NCBI RefSeq assembly: GCF_000720765.1 | Contig: NZ_JODC01000010.1 | Coordinates: 558,001-622,000 of the forward strand | Length of the DNA stretch: 64,000 bases | Reading direction: 5' to 3' | From: Streptomyces sp. NRRL S-646 | GTDB taxonomy: Bacteria; Actinomycetota; Actinomycetes; Streptomycetales; Streptomycetaceae | Shown here: in pieces, positions 16,024 to 25,165 of the stretch | Layout: each line of letters opens with the position of its first letter | Numbering within the stretch: position 1 is the stretch's first letter | Translations under genes and position numbers: made by a program | The notes under the pieces: model-generated | The model's input: the letters and a program-made list of their open reading frames with translations, nothing else | Databases searched by the model: none | What the model was told of the DNA's origin: nothing

Positions 16024-16263
16024 TCACGGCCCCTCGTGGTGTTCCGACAGCCCGGGCCAGTCGTCCGGGCCGCCGCCCTGCCACTCGATGAGGTCGCTCT
16101 CCTCGACGTCCGTGACGTACAGGTCGGCCAGGCGCAGGATCTCGCTGACGTCGTCCACGTGGGTGGCGATCCCCAGCGTCTCGTCGCCCTCCGTCACTCG
16201 TCGGGAGCCGTCCAGGGCCGGCGAGTGCACCACGATGTGCGGATGCTCCGTTGGATGTGCCAT
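16024..16263 (-). CDS. Small conserved protein, unknown function
   Basis: A 79-aa acidic protein (MAHPTEHPHIVVHSPALDG, RRVTEGDETLGIATHVDDVSEIL, VTDVEESDLIEWQGGG). No signal peptide, membrane helix or known motif. I recall close relatives as a small Streptomyces-specific family next to gcl or catalase genes, but assign no function. The ATG at 16263 has AAGG close by; the frame is open further upstream but that part crosses a perfect hairpin (16316-16349) and looks non-coding. Confidence 0.6.
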   Translation of the reverse strand: MAHPTEHPHIVVHSPALDGSRRVTEGDETLGIATHVDDVSEILRLADLYVTDVEESDLIEWQGGGPDDWPGLSEHHEGP

Positions 16264-16315
16264 GCCTTCAGCGTCCTGCGGGCCGCGCCGATCCGCACCC
16301 CCACGAACGCCGAAA

Positions 16316-16349
16316 GGCGCCGGATGCGGGACCGTCCGCATCCGGCGCC
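16316..16349. terminator. Perfect 14-bp hairpin between small gene and catalase
   Basis: GGCGCCGGATGCGG (16316-16329) and CCGCATCCGGCGCC (16336-16349) with a 6-nt loop, upstream of the small minus-strand gene and downstream of the catalase gene on the same strand. It could end catalase transcription. A second stem, CCGTCCGGCGG (16378-16388) with CCGCCGGACGG (16419-16429), lies closer to the catalase stop. The rest of 16264-16632 holds no credible gene. Confidence 0.55.
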
Positions 16350-16632
16350 GCTCGGCCGGTGAGGTCTTCGGTTGTGGCCGTCCGGCGGTGCGAGGCTGGG
16401 CGCGACAGGACGTTCGCGCCGCCGGACGGAGTCGGTGGGTTGTGGGGAAGGTGGCTGGGACCGCGGCGGGTGCGACGGAACCGCGGCGCCGCTTCCCTCA
16501 GGTCGAAGAAGCAGTGCCCGGGACCTTCACCACCGCACTGGCTCGCACGCCGCCGCGGTCCTTGCCTCGCCCGCCACCGCCGGCCGGCCACCCCTCATCC
16601 GGGCCGTCCGGCGGTCGCGGGCCGCCTGTGGG

Positions 16633-18090
16633 TCAGTCCTCGCGCAGGGCGCGGACCGCCTCCTCCACGCGCTTGCCGTACTCGGGGTCGGCGGCGTGGA
16701 AGTGGGCCAGGTTCTTCTCGATCACGTCGTCGCGGGAGACCTGGGAGAGGCCGCCGGCGATGTTGGCGATCAGACGGGACTTCTCGTCCGAGGACATCAG
16801 GCGGTACAGCTCGCCCGCCTGGAAGAAGTCGTCGTCCTTGGTGTGCAGCGGGGCCTCGTGGGTGCCGGTGTGGCCGGTCAGCGCCAGCGGGGCCGACAGG
16901 GGTCGGCCGGTCTCCACCGGGCCGTCGTAGGAGTTCGGCTCGTAGTTCTTCGCCCCGCGGCCCTGGGAGTTGGTCGCCATGAAGCCGTCGCGGCCGTAGT
17001 TCTGCGCGGTCGTCGCCTTCGGCGCGTTCACCGCGAGCAGGGTGTGGTTGACGCCCAGGCGGTAGCGGTGGGCGTCCGCGTAGGCGAACAGGCGGCCCTG
17101 GAGCATCTTGTCCGGCGAGGGGCCGATGCCCGGGACGAAGTTGTTCGGGGAGAACGCTGCCTGCTCGACCTCGGCGAAGACGTTGTCCGGGTTGCGGTCG
17201 AGGACCAGGCGGCCCACGCGCTGCAGCGGGTAGTCCTTGTGCGGCCACACCTTGGTGAGGTCGAAGGGGTTGAAGCGGTAGTCCGCCGCCTCGGCCGCCG
17301 GCATGACCTGCACGTACAGCGTCCAGGACGGGTTCACCCCGCGCTCGATGGCCTGCAGCAGGTCCGTCTGGTGCGAGTTCGGGTCCTTGCCCGCGATCTC
17401 GGCGGCCTGCTCGGAGGACAGGGAGCGGACGCCCTGGTTGGTCTTGAAGTGGTACTTGACGAAGAAGGCCTCACCCTCGGCGTTCGTCCACTGGTAGGTG
17501 TGCGAGCCGTAGCCGTTCATGTGGCGGTACGAGGCCGGGATGCCGCGGTCGCCCATCAGCCAGGTCACCTGGTGCGTGGCCTCGGGGGCGTGCGCCCAGA
17601 AGTCCCAGACGTTGTCCGGCTCCTGGCGGCCGGTGAACGGGTCGCGCTTCTGCGAGTGGATGAAGTCCGGGAACTTGATCGGGTCCTTGATGAAGAACAC
17701 CGGGGTGTTGTTCCCGACGAGGTCGTAATTGCCCTCTTCCGTATAGAACTTGACCGCGAAGCCGCGCGGGTCGCGGACCGCGTCCGCACCGCCCAGCGAG
17801 TCGGCCACCGTCGAGAAGCGCAGGAAGACCTCGGTGCGCTTGCCGACCGTGCCCAGGAAGTCGGCGTACGTGAACCCGGTGACGTCGTCCGTCACCTCGA
17901 AGTAGCCGTATGCGCCCGAGCCGCGGGCGTGCACCACGCGCTCCGGGATGCGCTCGCGGTTGAAGCGCGCCAGCTTCTCCAGGAGGTGCTGGTCCTGGAG
18001 GAGGAGCGGTCCGCCGATGCCGGCGGAGGCGGAATTCTGGTTGTCGGCGACCGGGGCGCCGGACTCGGTCGTGAGCACGCGCTTCGACAT
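16633..18090 (-). CDS. katA: Monofunctional heme catalase
   Basis: A 485-aa small-subunit catalase that splits hydrogen peroxide in the cytoplasm. Active-site His in [13 protein letters not shown] (near residue 56), the Asn of the distal pocket in the IHSQKRDP region's neighbour [12 protein letters not shown], and the heme-ligand Tyr in [14 protein letters not shown] are all present. ATG 18090 follows GGAAGG with good spacing. It sits between gcl and glxR on the minus strand. Its promoter shares a 19-nt element with the urate operon, whose uricase makes peroxide, so coexpression would be useful. No adjacent Fur-like CatR gene is seen. Confidence 0.95.
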   Translation of the reverse strand: MSKRVLTTESGAPVADNQNSASAGIGGPLLLQDQHLLEKLARFNRERIPERVVHARGSGAYGYFEVTDDVTGFTYADFLGTVGKRTEVFLRFSTVADSLGGADAVRDPRGFAVKFYTEEGNYDLVGNNTPVFFIKDPIKFPDFIHSQKRDPFTGRQEPDNVWDFWAHAPEATHQVTWLMGDRGIPASYRHMNGYGSHTYQWTNAEGEAFFVKYHFKTNQGVRSLSSEQAAEIAGKDPNSHQTDLLQAIERGVNPSWTLYVQVMPAAEAADYRFNPFDLTKVWPHKDYPLQRVGRLVLDRNPDNVFAEVEQAAFSPNNFVPGIGPSPDKMLQGRLFAYADAHRYRLGVNHTLLAVNAPKATTAQNYGRDGFMATNSQGRGAKNYEPNSYDGPVETGRPLSAPLALTGHTGTHEAPLHTKDDDFFQAGELYRLMSSDEKSRLIANIAGGLSQVSRDDVIEKNLAHFHAADPEYGKRVEEAVRALRED

Positions 18091-18142
18091 CGTGGACCTT
18101 CCGTGCGGTAGCACTTCCGTGCGGGTGGCAGCGGAAAACTTC

Positions 18143-18197
18143 TTCCGCTTGGTGGAGCCTAGGAGTGGGAGAAACCGAACGTCAACAGTTTGTTGAA
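18143..18197 (-). promoter_or_regulatory. katA promoter with shared element
   Basis: On the gene strand, -35 TTGACG (18185-18180) and -10 TAGGCT (18161-18156), spacer 18. The -35 overlaps the palindrome TCAACA-AAC-TGTTGA (18182-18196), part of the 19-nt TTCAACAAACTGTTGACGT found with one change before the urate operon. A single degenerate TTCC-N7-GGAG box (18143-18157) overlaps the -10. Confidence 0.7.
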
Positions 18198-18267
18198 GTT
18201 GATTCCGGGCCGCGGCGCCACCTGGGCGCGACAGGACAGATGTCAGCGGCGCCGCGACCCGGAAGTC

Positions 18268-19158
18268 TCAGAGCTGAGCGCCGGAGAGGCGCTCCACGGC
18301 CCGCAGCAGGGCCGAGTGGTCCAGGCCGCCGTCGCCCTGCGCACGCAGGCTGGCGACCAGCTGGGCGACCACGGCGCCGACGGGCAGGGCGGCGCCGACG
18401 TTGCGGGCGGCGTCGGTGACGATGCCCATGTCCTTGTGGTGCAGGTCGATGCGGAAGCCCGGCTTGAAGTCGCGGGCGAGGAAGTTGTCCTTCTTCCGGG
18501 TCAGCACGGTCGAGCCCGCGAGGCCGCCGTTGAGGACGTCCAGCGCGGCCTTGAGGTCCACGCCGGACTTCTCCAGGAAGACCACGGCCTCGGCGCACGC
18601 CTGGATGTTCACGGCGACGATCAGCTGGTTGGCGGCCTTCACGGTCTGGCCGGAGCCGTGCGGACCGCACAGCACGATGGTCTTGCCGAGCGCCTCGAGG
18701 ATCGGCTTCGCCAGGTCGAAGTCGGCCTGCTCGCCACCGACCATGATCGACAGTACGGCCTCGACGGCCCCGGCCTCACCGCCGGACACCGGCGCGTCCA
18801 GTACCCGGATGCCCTTGTCCTTGGCGGCCTTCGCCAGGTCGACGGAGGTCTGCGGCGTGATGGACGACATGTCGATCAGCAGCGCGCCGGAGCGCGCGTT
18901 CTCCAGGATGCCGTCGGGACCGTACGCGATCGCCTCGACCTGCGGCGACGCGGGCACCATCGTGATGATCACGTCGGCGTCCCGCACGGCCTCGGCGATC
19001 GAACCGGCAACGGTACCGCCGGCGGCCGCCAGGCGGTCCAGCTTGTCCTGCTCCAGGGTGAAGCCGGTGACGTCGTAACCCGCCTTGATCAGGTTCTCGG
19101 ACATGGGGGAGCCCATGATGCCGAGGCCGATCCAGGCGATCTTGGGGAGGGTGCTCAT
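18268..19158 (-). CDS. glxR: 2-hydroxy-3-oxopropionate (tartronate semialdehyde) reductase
   Basis: A 296-aa beta-hydroxyacid dehydrogenase. Rossmann motif IAWIGLGIMGSPMSENLIKAG at the N-terminus, substrate motif DAPVSGGEAGAVEAVLSIMVGG, and catalytic lysine in GSGQTVKAANQLIVAVNIQACAEA. It reduces tartronate semialdehyde from Gcl (or via Hyi) to D-glycerate with NAD(P)H. GAGAGG precedes the ATG. It follows hyi on the same strand after 143 bp that contain a hairpin repeat, so it may be read through or have its own promoter. Confidence 0.94.
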   Translation of the reverse strand: MSTLPKIAWIGLGIMGSPMSENLIKAGYDVTGFTLEQDKLDRLAAAGGTVAGSIAEAVRDADVIITMVPASPQVEAIAYGPDGILENARSGALLIDMSSITPQTSVDLAKAAKDKGIRVLDAPVSGGEAGAVEAVLSIMVGGEQADFDLAKPILEALGKTIVLCGPHGSGQTVKAANQLIVAVNIQACAEAVVFLEKSGVDLKAALDVLNGGLAGSTVLTRKKDNFLARDFKPGFRIDLHHKDMGIVTDAARNVGAALPVGAVVAQLVASLRAQGDGGLDHSALLRAVERLSGAQL

Positions 19159-19214
19159 GATGGGGTACCTCTCTGAACTGCACTGCTACGTCAGTGAATT
19201 GACGCCGGTTGGTG

Positions 19215-19292
19215 AAACCCAGCCCGTCCGGCGATTGAGGACGAGGCCGTTCAGGCCGAAAAGCGGGGGTCTGGGGGCGGCAGCCCCCAGAC
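19215..19292. repeat. Dispersed Streptomyces intergenic repeat with hairpin
   Basis: The segment CAGCCCGTCCGGCGATTGAG followed by GACGAGGCCGTTCAGGCCGA and a perfect hairpin GTCTGGGGGC-GGCA-GCCCCCAGAC (19269-19292) matches an intergenic sequence I know as very common in Streptomyces genomes. Here it lies between glxR and hyi and could act as a terminator for hyi. Confidence 0.65.
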
Positions 19293-19301
19293 GACGGCAA
19301 G

Positions 19302-20141
19302 TCAGCGGGCGGCGCGGTGCTCCACCGGCAGCCAGCCGAAGGCCTCCGCACTGGGCCGGTCGCCCGGCTTGTACTCCAGCCCGACCCACCCCTCGTAACC
19401 GGACTTCTTCAGCTGGTCGAGGAGTTCCTCCAGCGGGAGCGAGCCCGTTCCCGGCGCCCCGCGGCCCGGGTTGTCCGCGATCTGCACGTGACCCGTCTGT
19501 GCCGCGTACTGCTCGATCACCGACGGGAGGTCCTCGCCGTTCATGGACAGGTGGTACAGGTCCATGAGGAACTTGGCGTTGCCGAGCCCCGTCGCAGCGT
19601 TGACCTTGTCGACGATGCCGATGCCGGCCGGAGCGGACACCAGCGGGTAGAGCGGCGACTCGGGCTGGTTGAGCGTCTCGATCAGCAGGACCGCGCCGAT
19701 GCGGTCGGCGGCACGGGCCGCGAGGACCAGGTTCTCCAGGGCCAGCGCGTCCTGTTCGGCCGGGTCCACGCCCTCGACGCGGTTGCCGTACAACGCGTTG
19801 AGTGCCTTGGTGCCGAGCGACTGGGCGAAGCCCGCGGCCACCTCGATGTTGGCGCGGAACTTCTCCGACTCCTCACCCGGGATCGACAGGGCGCCGCGGT
19901 CGGGGCCGGGGAGCTGTCCGGCGTAGAAGTTCAGGCCCGTGAGCTGGACGCCCGCGTCCTCGATCGCCTTCTTCAGGGCGTCGAGCTCGGACAGCTCGGG
20001 GGTGGGGGAGTCGACCCAGGGCCACCACAGCTCGACCGCCGTGAAGCCGGCGGCGGCGGCGGCCGCGGGGCGCTCCAGAAGCGGGAGTTCCGTGAAGAGG
20101 ATCGACAGGTTGACGTTGAAGCGCTGCTCTGCAAATCCCAT
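19302..20141 (-). CDS. hyi: Hydroxypyruvate isomerase (TIM-barrel)
   Basis: A 279-aa sugar-isomerase-like TIM barrel that interconverts hydroxypyruvate and tartronate semialdehyde. Typical segments are RFNVNLSILFTELPLLERP, GFTAVELWWPW, LNFYAGQLPGPDRG, LIETLNQPESPLYP, FLMDLYHLSMNGED and HVQIADNPGRGAPGTG, containing the Glu/Asp/His residues that hold the metal. ATG 20141 is chosen because GGAAGGGAG lies upstream and the family starts here; an open frame to 20324 runs through the promoter. A paired IclR-type operator precedes it. Confidence 0.92.
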   Translation of the reverse strand: MGFAEQRFNVNLSILFTELPLLERPAAAAAAGFTAVELWWPWVDSPTPELSELDALKKAIEDAGVQLTGLNFYAGQLPGPDRGALSIPGEESEKFRANIEVAAGFAQSLGTKALNALYGNRVEGVDPAEQDALALENLVLAARAADRIGAVLLIETLNQPESPLYPLVSAPAGIGIVDKVNAATGLGNAKFLMDLYHLSMNGEDLPSVIEQYAAQTGHVQIADNPGRGAPGTGSLPLEELLDQLKKSGYEGWVGLEYKPGDRPSAEAFGWLPVEHRAAR

Positions 20142-20184
20142 GGGGTCGGCGCTCCCTTCCGTGGCGACTGTGGCTGCTCGGCTA

Positions 20185-20249
20185 TTCCGTATAGCGGAAG
20201 TTGATTTCTGCTTAATGGAAGACTGCCTGTGGACAGGGAGGACTGTCAA
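20185..20249 (-). promoter_or_regulatory. hyi promoter and paired IclR/AllR-type operator
   Basis: Gene strand: -35 TTGACA (20249-20244), a weak -10 about 18 nt on (CAGTCT), then boxes TTCC-ATTAAGC-AGAA (20220-20206) and TTCC-GCTATAC-GGAA (20199-20185), centres 21 bp apart. The order (degenerate first, perfect second) and the position after the -10 are the same as at gcl. Confidence 0.75.
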
Positions 20250-20270
20250 GAGCGCCCGCCGAAGGGCCGA

Positions 20271-20306
20271 CAAAAAAGTGCCCCCGCGCGGAATGCGCGG
20301 GGGCAC
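20271..20306 (-). terminator. Strong rho-independent terminator of the mce operon
   Basis: On the minus strand GTGCCCCCGCGC, loop ATTCC, GCGCGGGGGCAC and then six T residues. A perfect 12-bp stem with a U tract, 14 nt past the last mce gene. Confidence 0.93.
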
Positions 20307-20320
20307 GGTGAAGCGGCTGA

Positions 20321-21004
20321 TCACAGGGCGTCGACGGCGCTCACCTTCCAGCCCTCGGAGGTACGGCTCATCGTCATCCGCACCCGGTTCAGATCCAGCC
20401 GGGAGCCCGAGACCTGGGTGCTCTGCGTGACCTGGTTGACGAAGAGCAGGACGGTGACCTTGTCCGGTGACGCAGAGGCGACGGAGGCCGCGGGAACGGT
20501 CGCCTTCACCACCCCGTGGTACTTCTTCGCCGTCGGCCCGACCACCGTCCTAGTGGTCTTGCCGTACTGGTCCTTGAAGTGCCCGTTCAGCAGCGTGCGG
20601 GCCCGGGCGAAGTCCTGATCCAGATGCCGGTAGTCGTACGACAGCACGACCGGCGCCGCCTTCTTCGCGGCCGCGAGCGCCTGCGACCGCGCGCTCTCCG
20701 CATGCTGTCCCTGCGCGTACTGCCGGCCGAGCAACGAGGCGGCGACCAGAGCCGCGACCAGCAGGACGCCGAGGACCACGGTGAGCAGCCTCCGCCCGGA
20801 CCGGGGCGCAGGCGCGCTGCCCTCCGGCTCCGCCAAGGTGTCCGGGTCCTGTTCCAGAGTCTCCGGCGAGGGCGCCGGCGGGTCTTCCCAGCTGTCCGGG
20901 GCCGGCGGCTCGGGCCGCTTCAGGTACTCCACCCGCTTGGCGCGCTTGGCCGCCGCACGGGCGGCCGCGCTCATCGTGCGGCTCCGGGTGGTCGGGTTCG
21001 CCAT
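20321..21004 (-). CDS. Mce-associated membrane protein (Mas-like), distal
   Basis: A 227-aa protein. Residues ~1-75 are a charged, Pro-rich cytoplasmic part, then one membrane helix (LLTVVLGVLLVAALVAASLLG), then a cone-like NTF2-fold extracytoplasmic domain (VVLSYDYRHLDQDFARARTLL, GVVKATVPAASV, KVTVLLFVNQVTQST, NRVRMTMSRTSEGWKV). This matches the Mas proteins that end actinobacterial mce operons and are thought to stabilise the Mce complex. It is the last gene before a strong terminator. Start at ATG 21004, after GAGG. Confidence 0.82.
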   Translation of the reverse strand: MANPTTRSRTMSAAARAAAKRAKRVEYLKRPEPPAPDSWEDPPAPSPETLEQDPDTLAEPEGSAPAPRSGRRLLTVVLGVLLVAALVAASLLGRQYAQGQHAESARSQALAAAKKAAPVVLSYDYRHLDQDFARARTLLNGHFKDQYGKTTRTVVGPTAKKYHGVVKATVPAASVASASPDKVTVLLFVNQVTQSTQVSGSRLDLNRVRMTMSRTSEGWKVSAVDAL

Positions 21005-21028
21005 GGTCGTACTCCTCACTGGGGCCCG

Positions 21029-21529
21029 TCAGCCCACGAACTCGACGTCGGACGTCAGCCAGCGCCCGCCCCGGTACACCAGGTCGAGCTGCAGCCGGTA
21101 GGTGCGCGCCTCCCCCTGGGGCGCGGCGGTGTTGGTGACCTTGCTGTCGGCGACCACCAGGACGCGGCCCGAGTGTGCGTCGGAGCGGACGATGCCGGCA
21201 TCCAGGACCTGCCCCTCGGACACCGATTTGTTCTCGGCGACGAGCTTGGTCAGCTGTGCCGTCTGCGCGGTGAACTGCTTCTTGAAGTCACCGGTGGCGC
21301 CCTTGAGGACGTTCGCGCTGTCCCGGTCGTAGTGCCGGTAGTCGAGCGAGGTGAAGTTCAGCGCGGACTGACGGGCCGCGGCCAGGATGTCCTGGCGCCG
21401 CTGTTCCGTCTCGTGCCGGTCGTGCAGGGCGAAGCCCAGCCATCCCGCGACCGCGGCGGTGAGGACGGTCGCCACGACCAGCCCCACCGCGAGGACCCTG
21501 TTCATGCCATCGGGCCGACGAGCAGCCAT
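21029..21529 (-). CDS. Mce-associated membrane protein (Mas-like), proximal
   Basis: A 166-aa Mas-like protein: one membrane helix near residues 10-32 (VLAVGLVVATVLTAAVAGWL) and an NTF2-like external domain (NFTSLDYRHYDRDSANVLKG, SGRVLVVADSKVTNT, YRLQLDLVYRGGRWLTSDV). It is similar in plan to the next gene. The start at 21529 (MAARRPDG) rather than 21505 is chosen because AAGGAG lies 9 nt before it; this start overlaps the end of mceF by 28 nt. Confidence 0.8.
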   Translation of the reverse strand: MAARRPDGMNRVLAVGLVVATVLTAAVAGWLGFALHDRHETEQRRQDILAAARQSALNFTSLDYRHYDRDSANVLKGATGDFKKQFTAQTAQLTKLVAENKSVSEGQVLDAGIVRSDAHSGRVLVVADSKVTNTAAPQGEARTYRLQLDLVYRGGRWLTSDVEFVG

Positions 21530-22773
21530 TGCCACGACTCCTTTCCGAACACCGTCTGCTGGCCGCCCGTCGAGCCGATCTCGACGGGCCTTCCGTCCGG
21601 ACCGGTCGCGGTGCCGGTGTCCGGGTCGTACGGCGTGATGTACGCCGCCTGGTTCGCGCCGCCGGACGACGCGCCGGGGGCGTTCTGTGCGCCCCGCACC
21701 GACGTCTTGCCGCCGCGCGGGGCGGCGCAGTGCGCGTCGGTGTCGGCCGCACGGGTACTGGTGTCCGAGGGGTCCCGCCAGGTGGTGCCGTATCCCTTGG
21801 TGCACGGCGGCGGGTCGCCCGCGTTCACCACCAGCCCGAAGTGGGTGGTCCCGTCGCCCGGGACGACCGTGTAGCTGCCCGCGACCAGCGCCGGGAAGGT
21901 GACGAGGGCCTGCTCCACGCCGGGCAGGTGCGCCAGCGTGACCCGGCCGCCGCTGATCAGGTTGGCCAGTAGGACCGACAGCCCGGGGCCGGTCGACTTC
22001 AGCAGCGAGTCGACCTGCTGGGCGGCCGGTGTCGCGTTGCCGATCACCTTGCGCAGGTCCCCGTCGCTCGATTTCAACTGCGCGCTGAGCGCCGCCAGAT
22101 CGTGCGCGAACGACTTGATGGACGAGCCCTGGTCGGCCTGCGTCTTCAGGACCTTACGCGAGTTCTCGATCAGCGAGATCGTCTCGGGCAGGGACTGGGA
22201 CGCCGACTCCACGAGCGCGTTGCCCGAGTCCACCAGGCGGCTCAGGTCGGGGCCGGTGCCGTCGAAGGCCTTGCCCAGCTCGTCGACGGTGACCCGCAGG
22301 TCGTTCTTGCCGACCGAGTTCACCAGCCGGTCCAGGCTGAGGACCAGGTCGGTGGTGGGCAGCGGCACGCGGGTGCTGCCGCGCGGGATGGCGCTGCCGT
22401 CGAGGAGATACGGGCCGTGGGAGGTGCGCGGCTGCAGATCGACGTACTGCTCGCCCACCGCCGACCGGTCCGCCACCACGGCCAGGGTGTCCGCCGGGAT
22501 GCGCGGCGCCCCGTCCTTGATGTCGAGGGCGACCGAGACGCCGTCGGCGCCGCTCAGCCGCAGCGCGCCGACCTTGCCCACGGGCACCCCGCGGTAGGTG
22601 ACCTCCGCGCCGGGGAAGATGCCCCCGGAGTCGGCGAAGTCGGCCCGCACGGTGTAGCCGCGGCCCAGGACGTCGTCCACCAGGCCGGTGTACTCGGCGC
22701 CGACGTAGGACACCCCGACCGCGGTGACGGCTGCGAAGGCCACCAGCTGGGCCTTGACCGTACGAGTGATCAC
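21502..22773 (-). CDS. mceF: MceF-type lipid-transfer protein
   Basis: A 423-aa Mce protein. An N-terminal signal anchor (TVKAQLVAFAAVTAVGVSYVG) is followed by the MlaD/MCE domain (YTVRADFADSGGIFPGAEVTYRG as two pieces, GKVGALRL, GEQYVDLQP), a long helical tube-forming region with coiled-coil character to ~residue 280, and a Gly/Pro/Thr-rich C-terminus. Starts at a GTG overlapping the mceE stop (GTGA). Six different Mce subunits assemble into a hydrophobic tunnel across the envelope that carries lipids or sterols with the YrbE/ATPase engine encoded upstream. Confidence 0.88.
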   Translation of the reverse strand: MITRTVKAQLVAFAAVTAVGVSYVGAEYTGLVDDVLGRGYTVRADFADSGGIFPGAEVTYRGVPVGKVGALRLSGADGVSVALDIKDGAPRIPADTLAVVADRSAVGEQYVDLQPRTSHGPYLLDGSAIPRGSTRVPLPTTDLVLSLDRLVNSVGKNDLRVTVDELGKAFDGTGPDLSRLVDSGNALVESASQSLPETISLIENSRKVLKTQADQGSSIKSFAHDLAALSAQLKSSDGDLRKVIGNATPAAQQVDSLLKSTGPGLSVLLANLISGGRVTLAHLPGVEQALVTFPALVAGSYTVVPGDGTTHFGLVVNAGDPPPCTKGYGTTWRDPSDTSTRAADTDAHCAAPRGGKTSVRGAQNAPGASSGGANQAAYITPYDPDTGTATGPDGRPVEIGSTGGQQTVFGKESWQWLLVGPMA

Positions 22774-24041
22774 GGCTGGACCCCCTTCAGCATCAGCTCG
22801 GCGAGCGCGAGGTCGATGCCCTCGGGCGGCTTCGCTCCGGTGGTGTAGCTGCTCGTGCACACCGGCGGACACAGCGGCCCGCCGCCGCCCGAGGGTGACG
22901 ACGGCACGGAGGGCGACGACGGCAGGCTCGGTGTGCTCGGCAGCGGGGCCGGCGTCGGGACGCTCGGCACATCCGGGAGGCCCGGCGGGGCCGAGCTGCC
23001 GGGTGTCGGCGAACTGCCGTTGCCGTGGCCGGAGTTGCCGTCCGCCACATTCCCGTACAGGTCCGCCAGATCGAGATCCGCGGTGATGTGCAGGTTGACG
23101 TAGTCGCCCTTGACGGCGTCCACGGCATTGCGCGGGAACGGGTAAGTGGTCAGCAGCTCAAGGGAGTTGGGCAGGTCGTTGCCCGACTTGTTCAGCTGTT
23201 GCAGGATCGGCCGGAGCTTTTTGAGGTTCGCGACCGTGTCGTCGTGCGAGGCATCGACCACCTTGGTGCCCGCCTTGCCGAGCTTCGACAGGGAGGTGAG
23301 CATCTTCGTCAGGTTGCGCCGCTGGTCGGCCAGGACCTTCAGGGCGGGCGGCATCGTGTCGACGGCCTCGGCGATGGTCTTCTTCTCCTTGCCGAGCCGC
23401 CCCGCGAGCCGGTCGACGGCCTTGATCGCGCGGACGATGTCCGCCTTCTGCTTGTCCAGTCCGCCGACGAACGTGTTCAGCTCCTTCAGCAGTGACCTGA
23501 CCCGGTTCTCCCGGCCGTCCAGGGCCTTGTTCAGCTCCACGGTGATCGTCTTCAGCTGGGCGACCCCACCCCCGTTGAGCAGGGCGGACAGTGCGGACAG
23601 CACCTCCTCGACCTCCGGGTTGCGGCCGCTGCGGGAGAGCGGGATGCGGTCGCCGTCGCGGAGCCGGCCCACGGGGGCGGTGCCGGCCGGGGCCGCGAGC
23701 GCCACGTACTTCTCGCCGAGCAGACTGGTCTGCCGCAGCTCGGCGACCGCGTTCGCGGGCAGCTTCACCGAGTCGGCGACCCGCAGCCGTACACGCGCGT
23801 GCCAGCCGTCCAGCTCCACCTTCTCCACCGCGCCCACGGTGACGTCGTCGACCTTCACCGCCGACTGCGGCACCAGGTCGAGGACGTCACGGAAGTCGAC
23901 GGTGACGTGGTAGGCGTGCCCGTCGTCGGCGGCACCCCCTGGCAATGGGACGTCGTACCAGCCGTTGAACTCGCAGCCGGACAGCAGCAGCGACCCCACC
24001 GCCGCCCAGGCGAGCGTCCCGGCCTTGCGTCGTACGCTCAT
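22770..24041 (-). CDS. mceE: MceE-type lipoprotein
   Basis: A 423-aa Mce protein with a lipoprotein signal: MSVRRKAGTLAWAAVGSLLL, then the lipobox LLSGC with Cys23 as lipidation site. The MCE domain follows (VDFRDVLDLVPQSAVKVDDV, LLGEKYVALAAP), then a helical region, and a C-terminal Pro/Ser-rich tail (~330-400). The fifth Mce protein is the lipoprotein in most actinobacterial mce operons (LprN type). ATGA overlap with mceD. Confidence 0.9.
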   Translation of the reverse strand: MSVRRKAGTLAWAAVGSLLLSGCEFNGWYDVPLPGGAADDGHAYHVTVDFRDVLDLVPQSAVKVDDVTVGAVEKVELDGWHARVRLRVADSVKLPANAVAELRQTSLLGEKYVALAAPAGTAPVGRLRDGDRIPLSRSGRNPEVEEVLSALSALLNGGGVAQLKTITVELNKALDGRENRVRSLLKELNTFVGGLDKQKADIVRAIKAVDRLAGRLGKEKKTIAEAVDTMPPALKVLADQRRNLTKMLTSLSKLGKAGTKVVDASHDDTVANLKKLRPILQQLNKSGNDLPNSLELLTTYPFPRNAVDAVKGDYVNLHITADLDLADLYGNVADGNSGHGNGSSPTPGSSAPPGLPDVPSVPTPAPLPSTPSLPSSPSVPSSPSGGGGPLCPPVCTSSYTTGAKPPEGIDLALAELMLKGVQP

Positions 24042-25165
24042 GCGCTCGCCCCCAGGATCCCGCCGAGCGTCCGGTCGACGGTGCCCGTCACCGCGGTGCC
24101 CTGCGTGGGCAGTTCGGGCAGCGAGTCGAAGAGCTTCTTCAGCTCCTTGCAGTCGGGGTTCCTGCCGCCCTCGTCGCCGGTCGTCCGCAGGATCGAGCAC
24201 AGCAGCGAGGCCGGGTCCTGAGCCTGCTGGGCGTTGTTGCGGGTGTCGAGGGTGCCGGAGGACGGGTTGTAGGCGTTGTTGAGGTTCGACATGCCCGTGG
24301 GCGCGACCCGCAACAGCTCGTCCAGGGCGGCCCGTTGGGTGACGAGCACCTTGGTCACCTTGCTGAGCCCCTTCACGTCCGTGGTCAGCGACTTCTTGTT
24401 GTTCTTCACGAACGCGGACACGTCGCCGAGCGCTGTCCCCAGGTTCGTCAGCGCGTCCGCGAGGTCCTGACGCTCGCCCGAGAGCTGCTGCGCGACGTCG
24501 GCGAGACTGGTGTTGAAGGACCGCACGCTCTTGTCGTCGGCCGCGAGTGCGGCGGTGAACACCTGGAGGTTCCGCACCGTCCCGAACAGGTCCTTGCGGC
24601 CGTCGGACAGGGTGGTGACGGCCTGCGACAGGTCCTGGACGGTCCGGTTGAGGTTCGCGCCCTGCCCGTCGAGGTTGTCGGCGCTCACCCCGAGCAGCCG
24701 GGAGAGGGAGCCGTCCTTGTTGGCGCCCTTGGGGCCCAGCGCCTCGGCCGTGGTGTGCAGGCTGTCGAAGATCCGGTCCAGTTCCACGGGTACGGCGGTG
24801 CGGTTCTCGGGGATGACGGTACCGCTGTGCATGACCGGGCCCTTCCGGTACACCGGCAGGAGCTGCACGTAACGGTCGCTGACCACCGAGGAGTTGATGA
24901 TCGCGGCCCGGGCGCCGGCGGGGACCTTGCGCCCGTGGTCGTACTCCAGCTCCACCCGCACCCGCTCTCCCTCGGGCGTGATCTTCTTGACCTCGCCGAT
25001 GCGGACGCCGAGGACGCGGACGTCCGAGCCGGGGTAGATGCCGACGGTCCGCGGGAAGTACGCGGTGACCTGCACCGGCTCGGGCCGCGGCCACAGCACA
25101 TAGGTGAGGGCGGCGACCAGGACCAGTGCGGTCAGCACCGCCAGTCGTCTCGTCAGGCGCTTCAC
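24038..25165 (-). CDS. mceD: MceD-type lipid-transfer protein
   Basis: A 375-aa Mce protein: N-terminal anchor (RLAVLTALVLVAALTYVLW), MCE domain (VTAYFPRTVGIYPGSDVRVL, GVRIGEVKKI, VSDRYVQLLPVY), then a long helical tunnel segment rich in heptad-like repeats, and a C-terminus with two Cys (SLLCSIL, NPDCKEL). GTG 25165 overlaps the mceC stop and has GGGAGG 6 nt upstream. Confidence 0.88.
   Translation of the reverse strand: MKRLTRRLAVLTALVLVAALTYVLWPRPEPVQVTAYFPRTVGIYPGSDVRVLGVRIGEVKKITPEGERVRVELEYDHGRKVPAGARAAIINSSVVSDRYVQLLPVYRKGPVMHSGTVIPENRTAVPVELDRIFDSLHTTAEALGPKGANKDGSLSRLLGVSADNLDGQGANLNRTVQDLSQAVTTLSDGRKDLFGTVRNLQVFTAALAADDKSVRSFNTSLADVAQQLSGERQDLADALTNLGTALGDVSAFVKNNKKSLTTDVKGLSKVTKVLVTQRAALDELLRVAPTGMSNLNNAYNPSSGTLDTRNNAQQAQDPASLLCSILRTTGDEGGRNPDCKELKKLFDSLPELPTQGTAVTGTVDRTLGGILGASA

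Noticed and set aside
18143..18157. TTCC-N7-GGAG at katA as a full member of the paired-operator regulon
   Set aside because: It is degenerate and has no partner box at plus or minus 21 bp, so it is only noted as weak.
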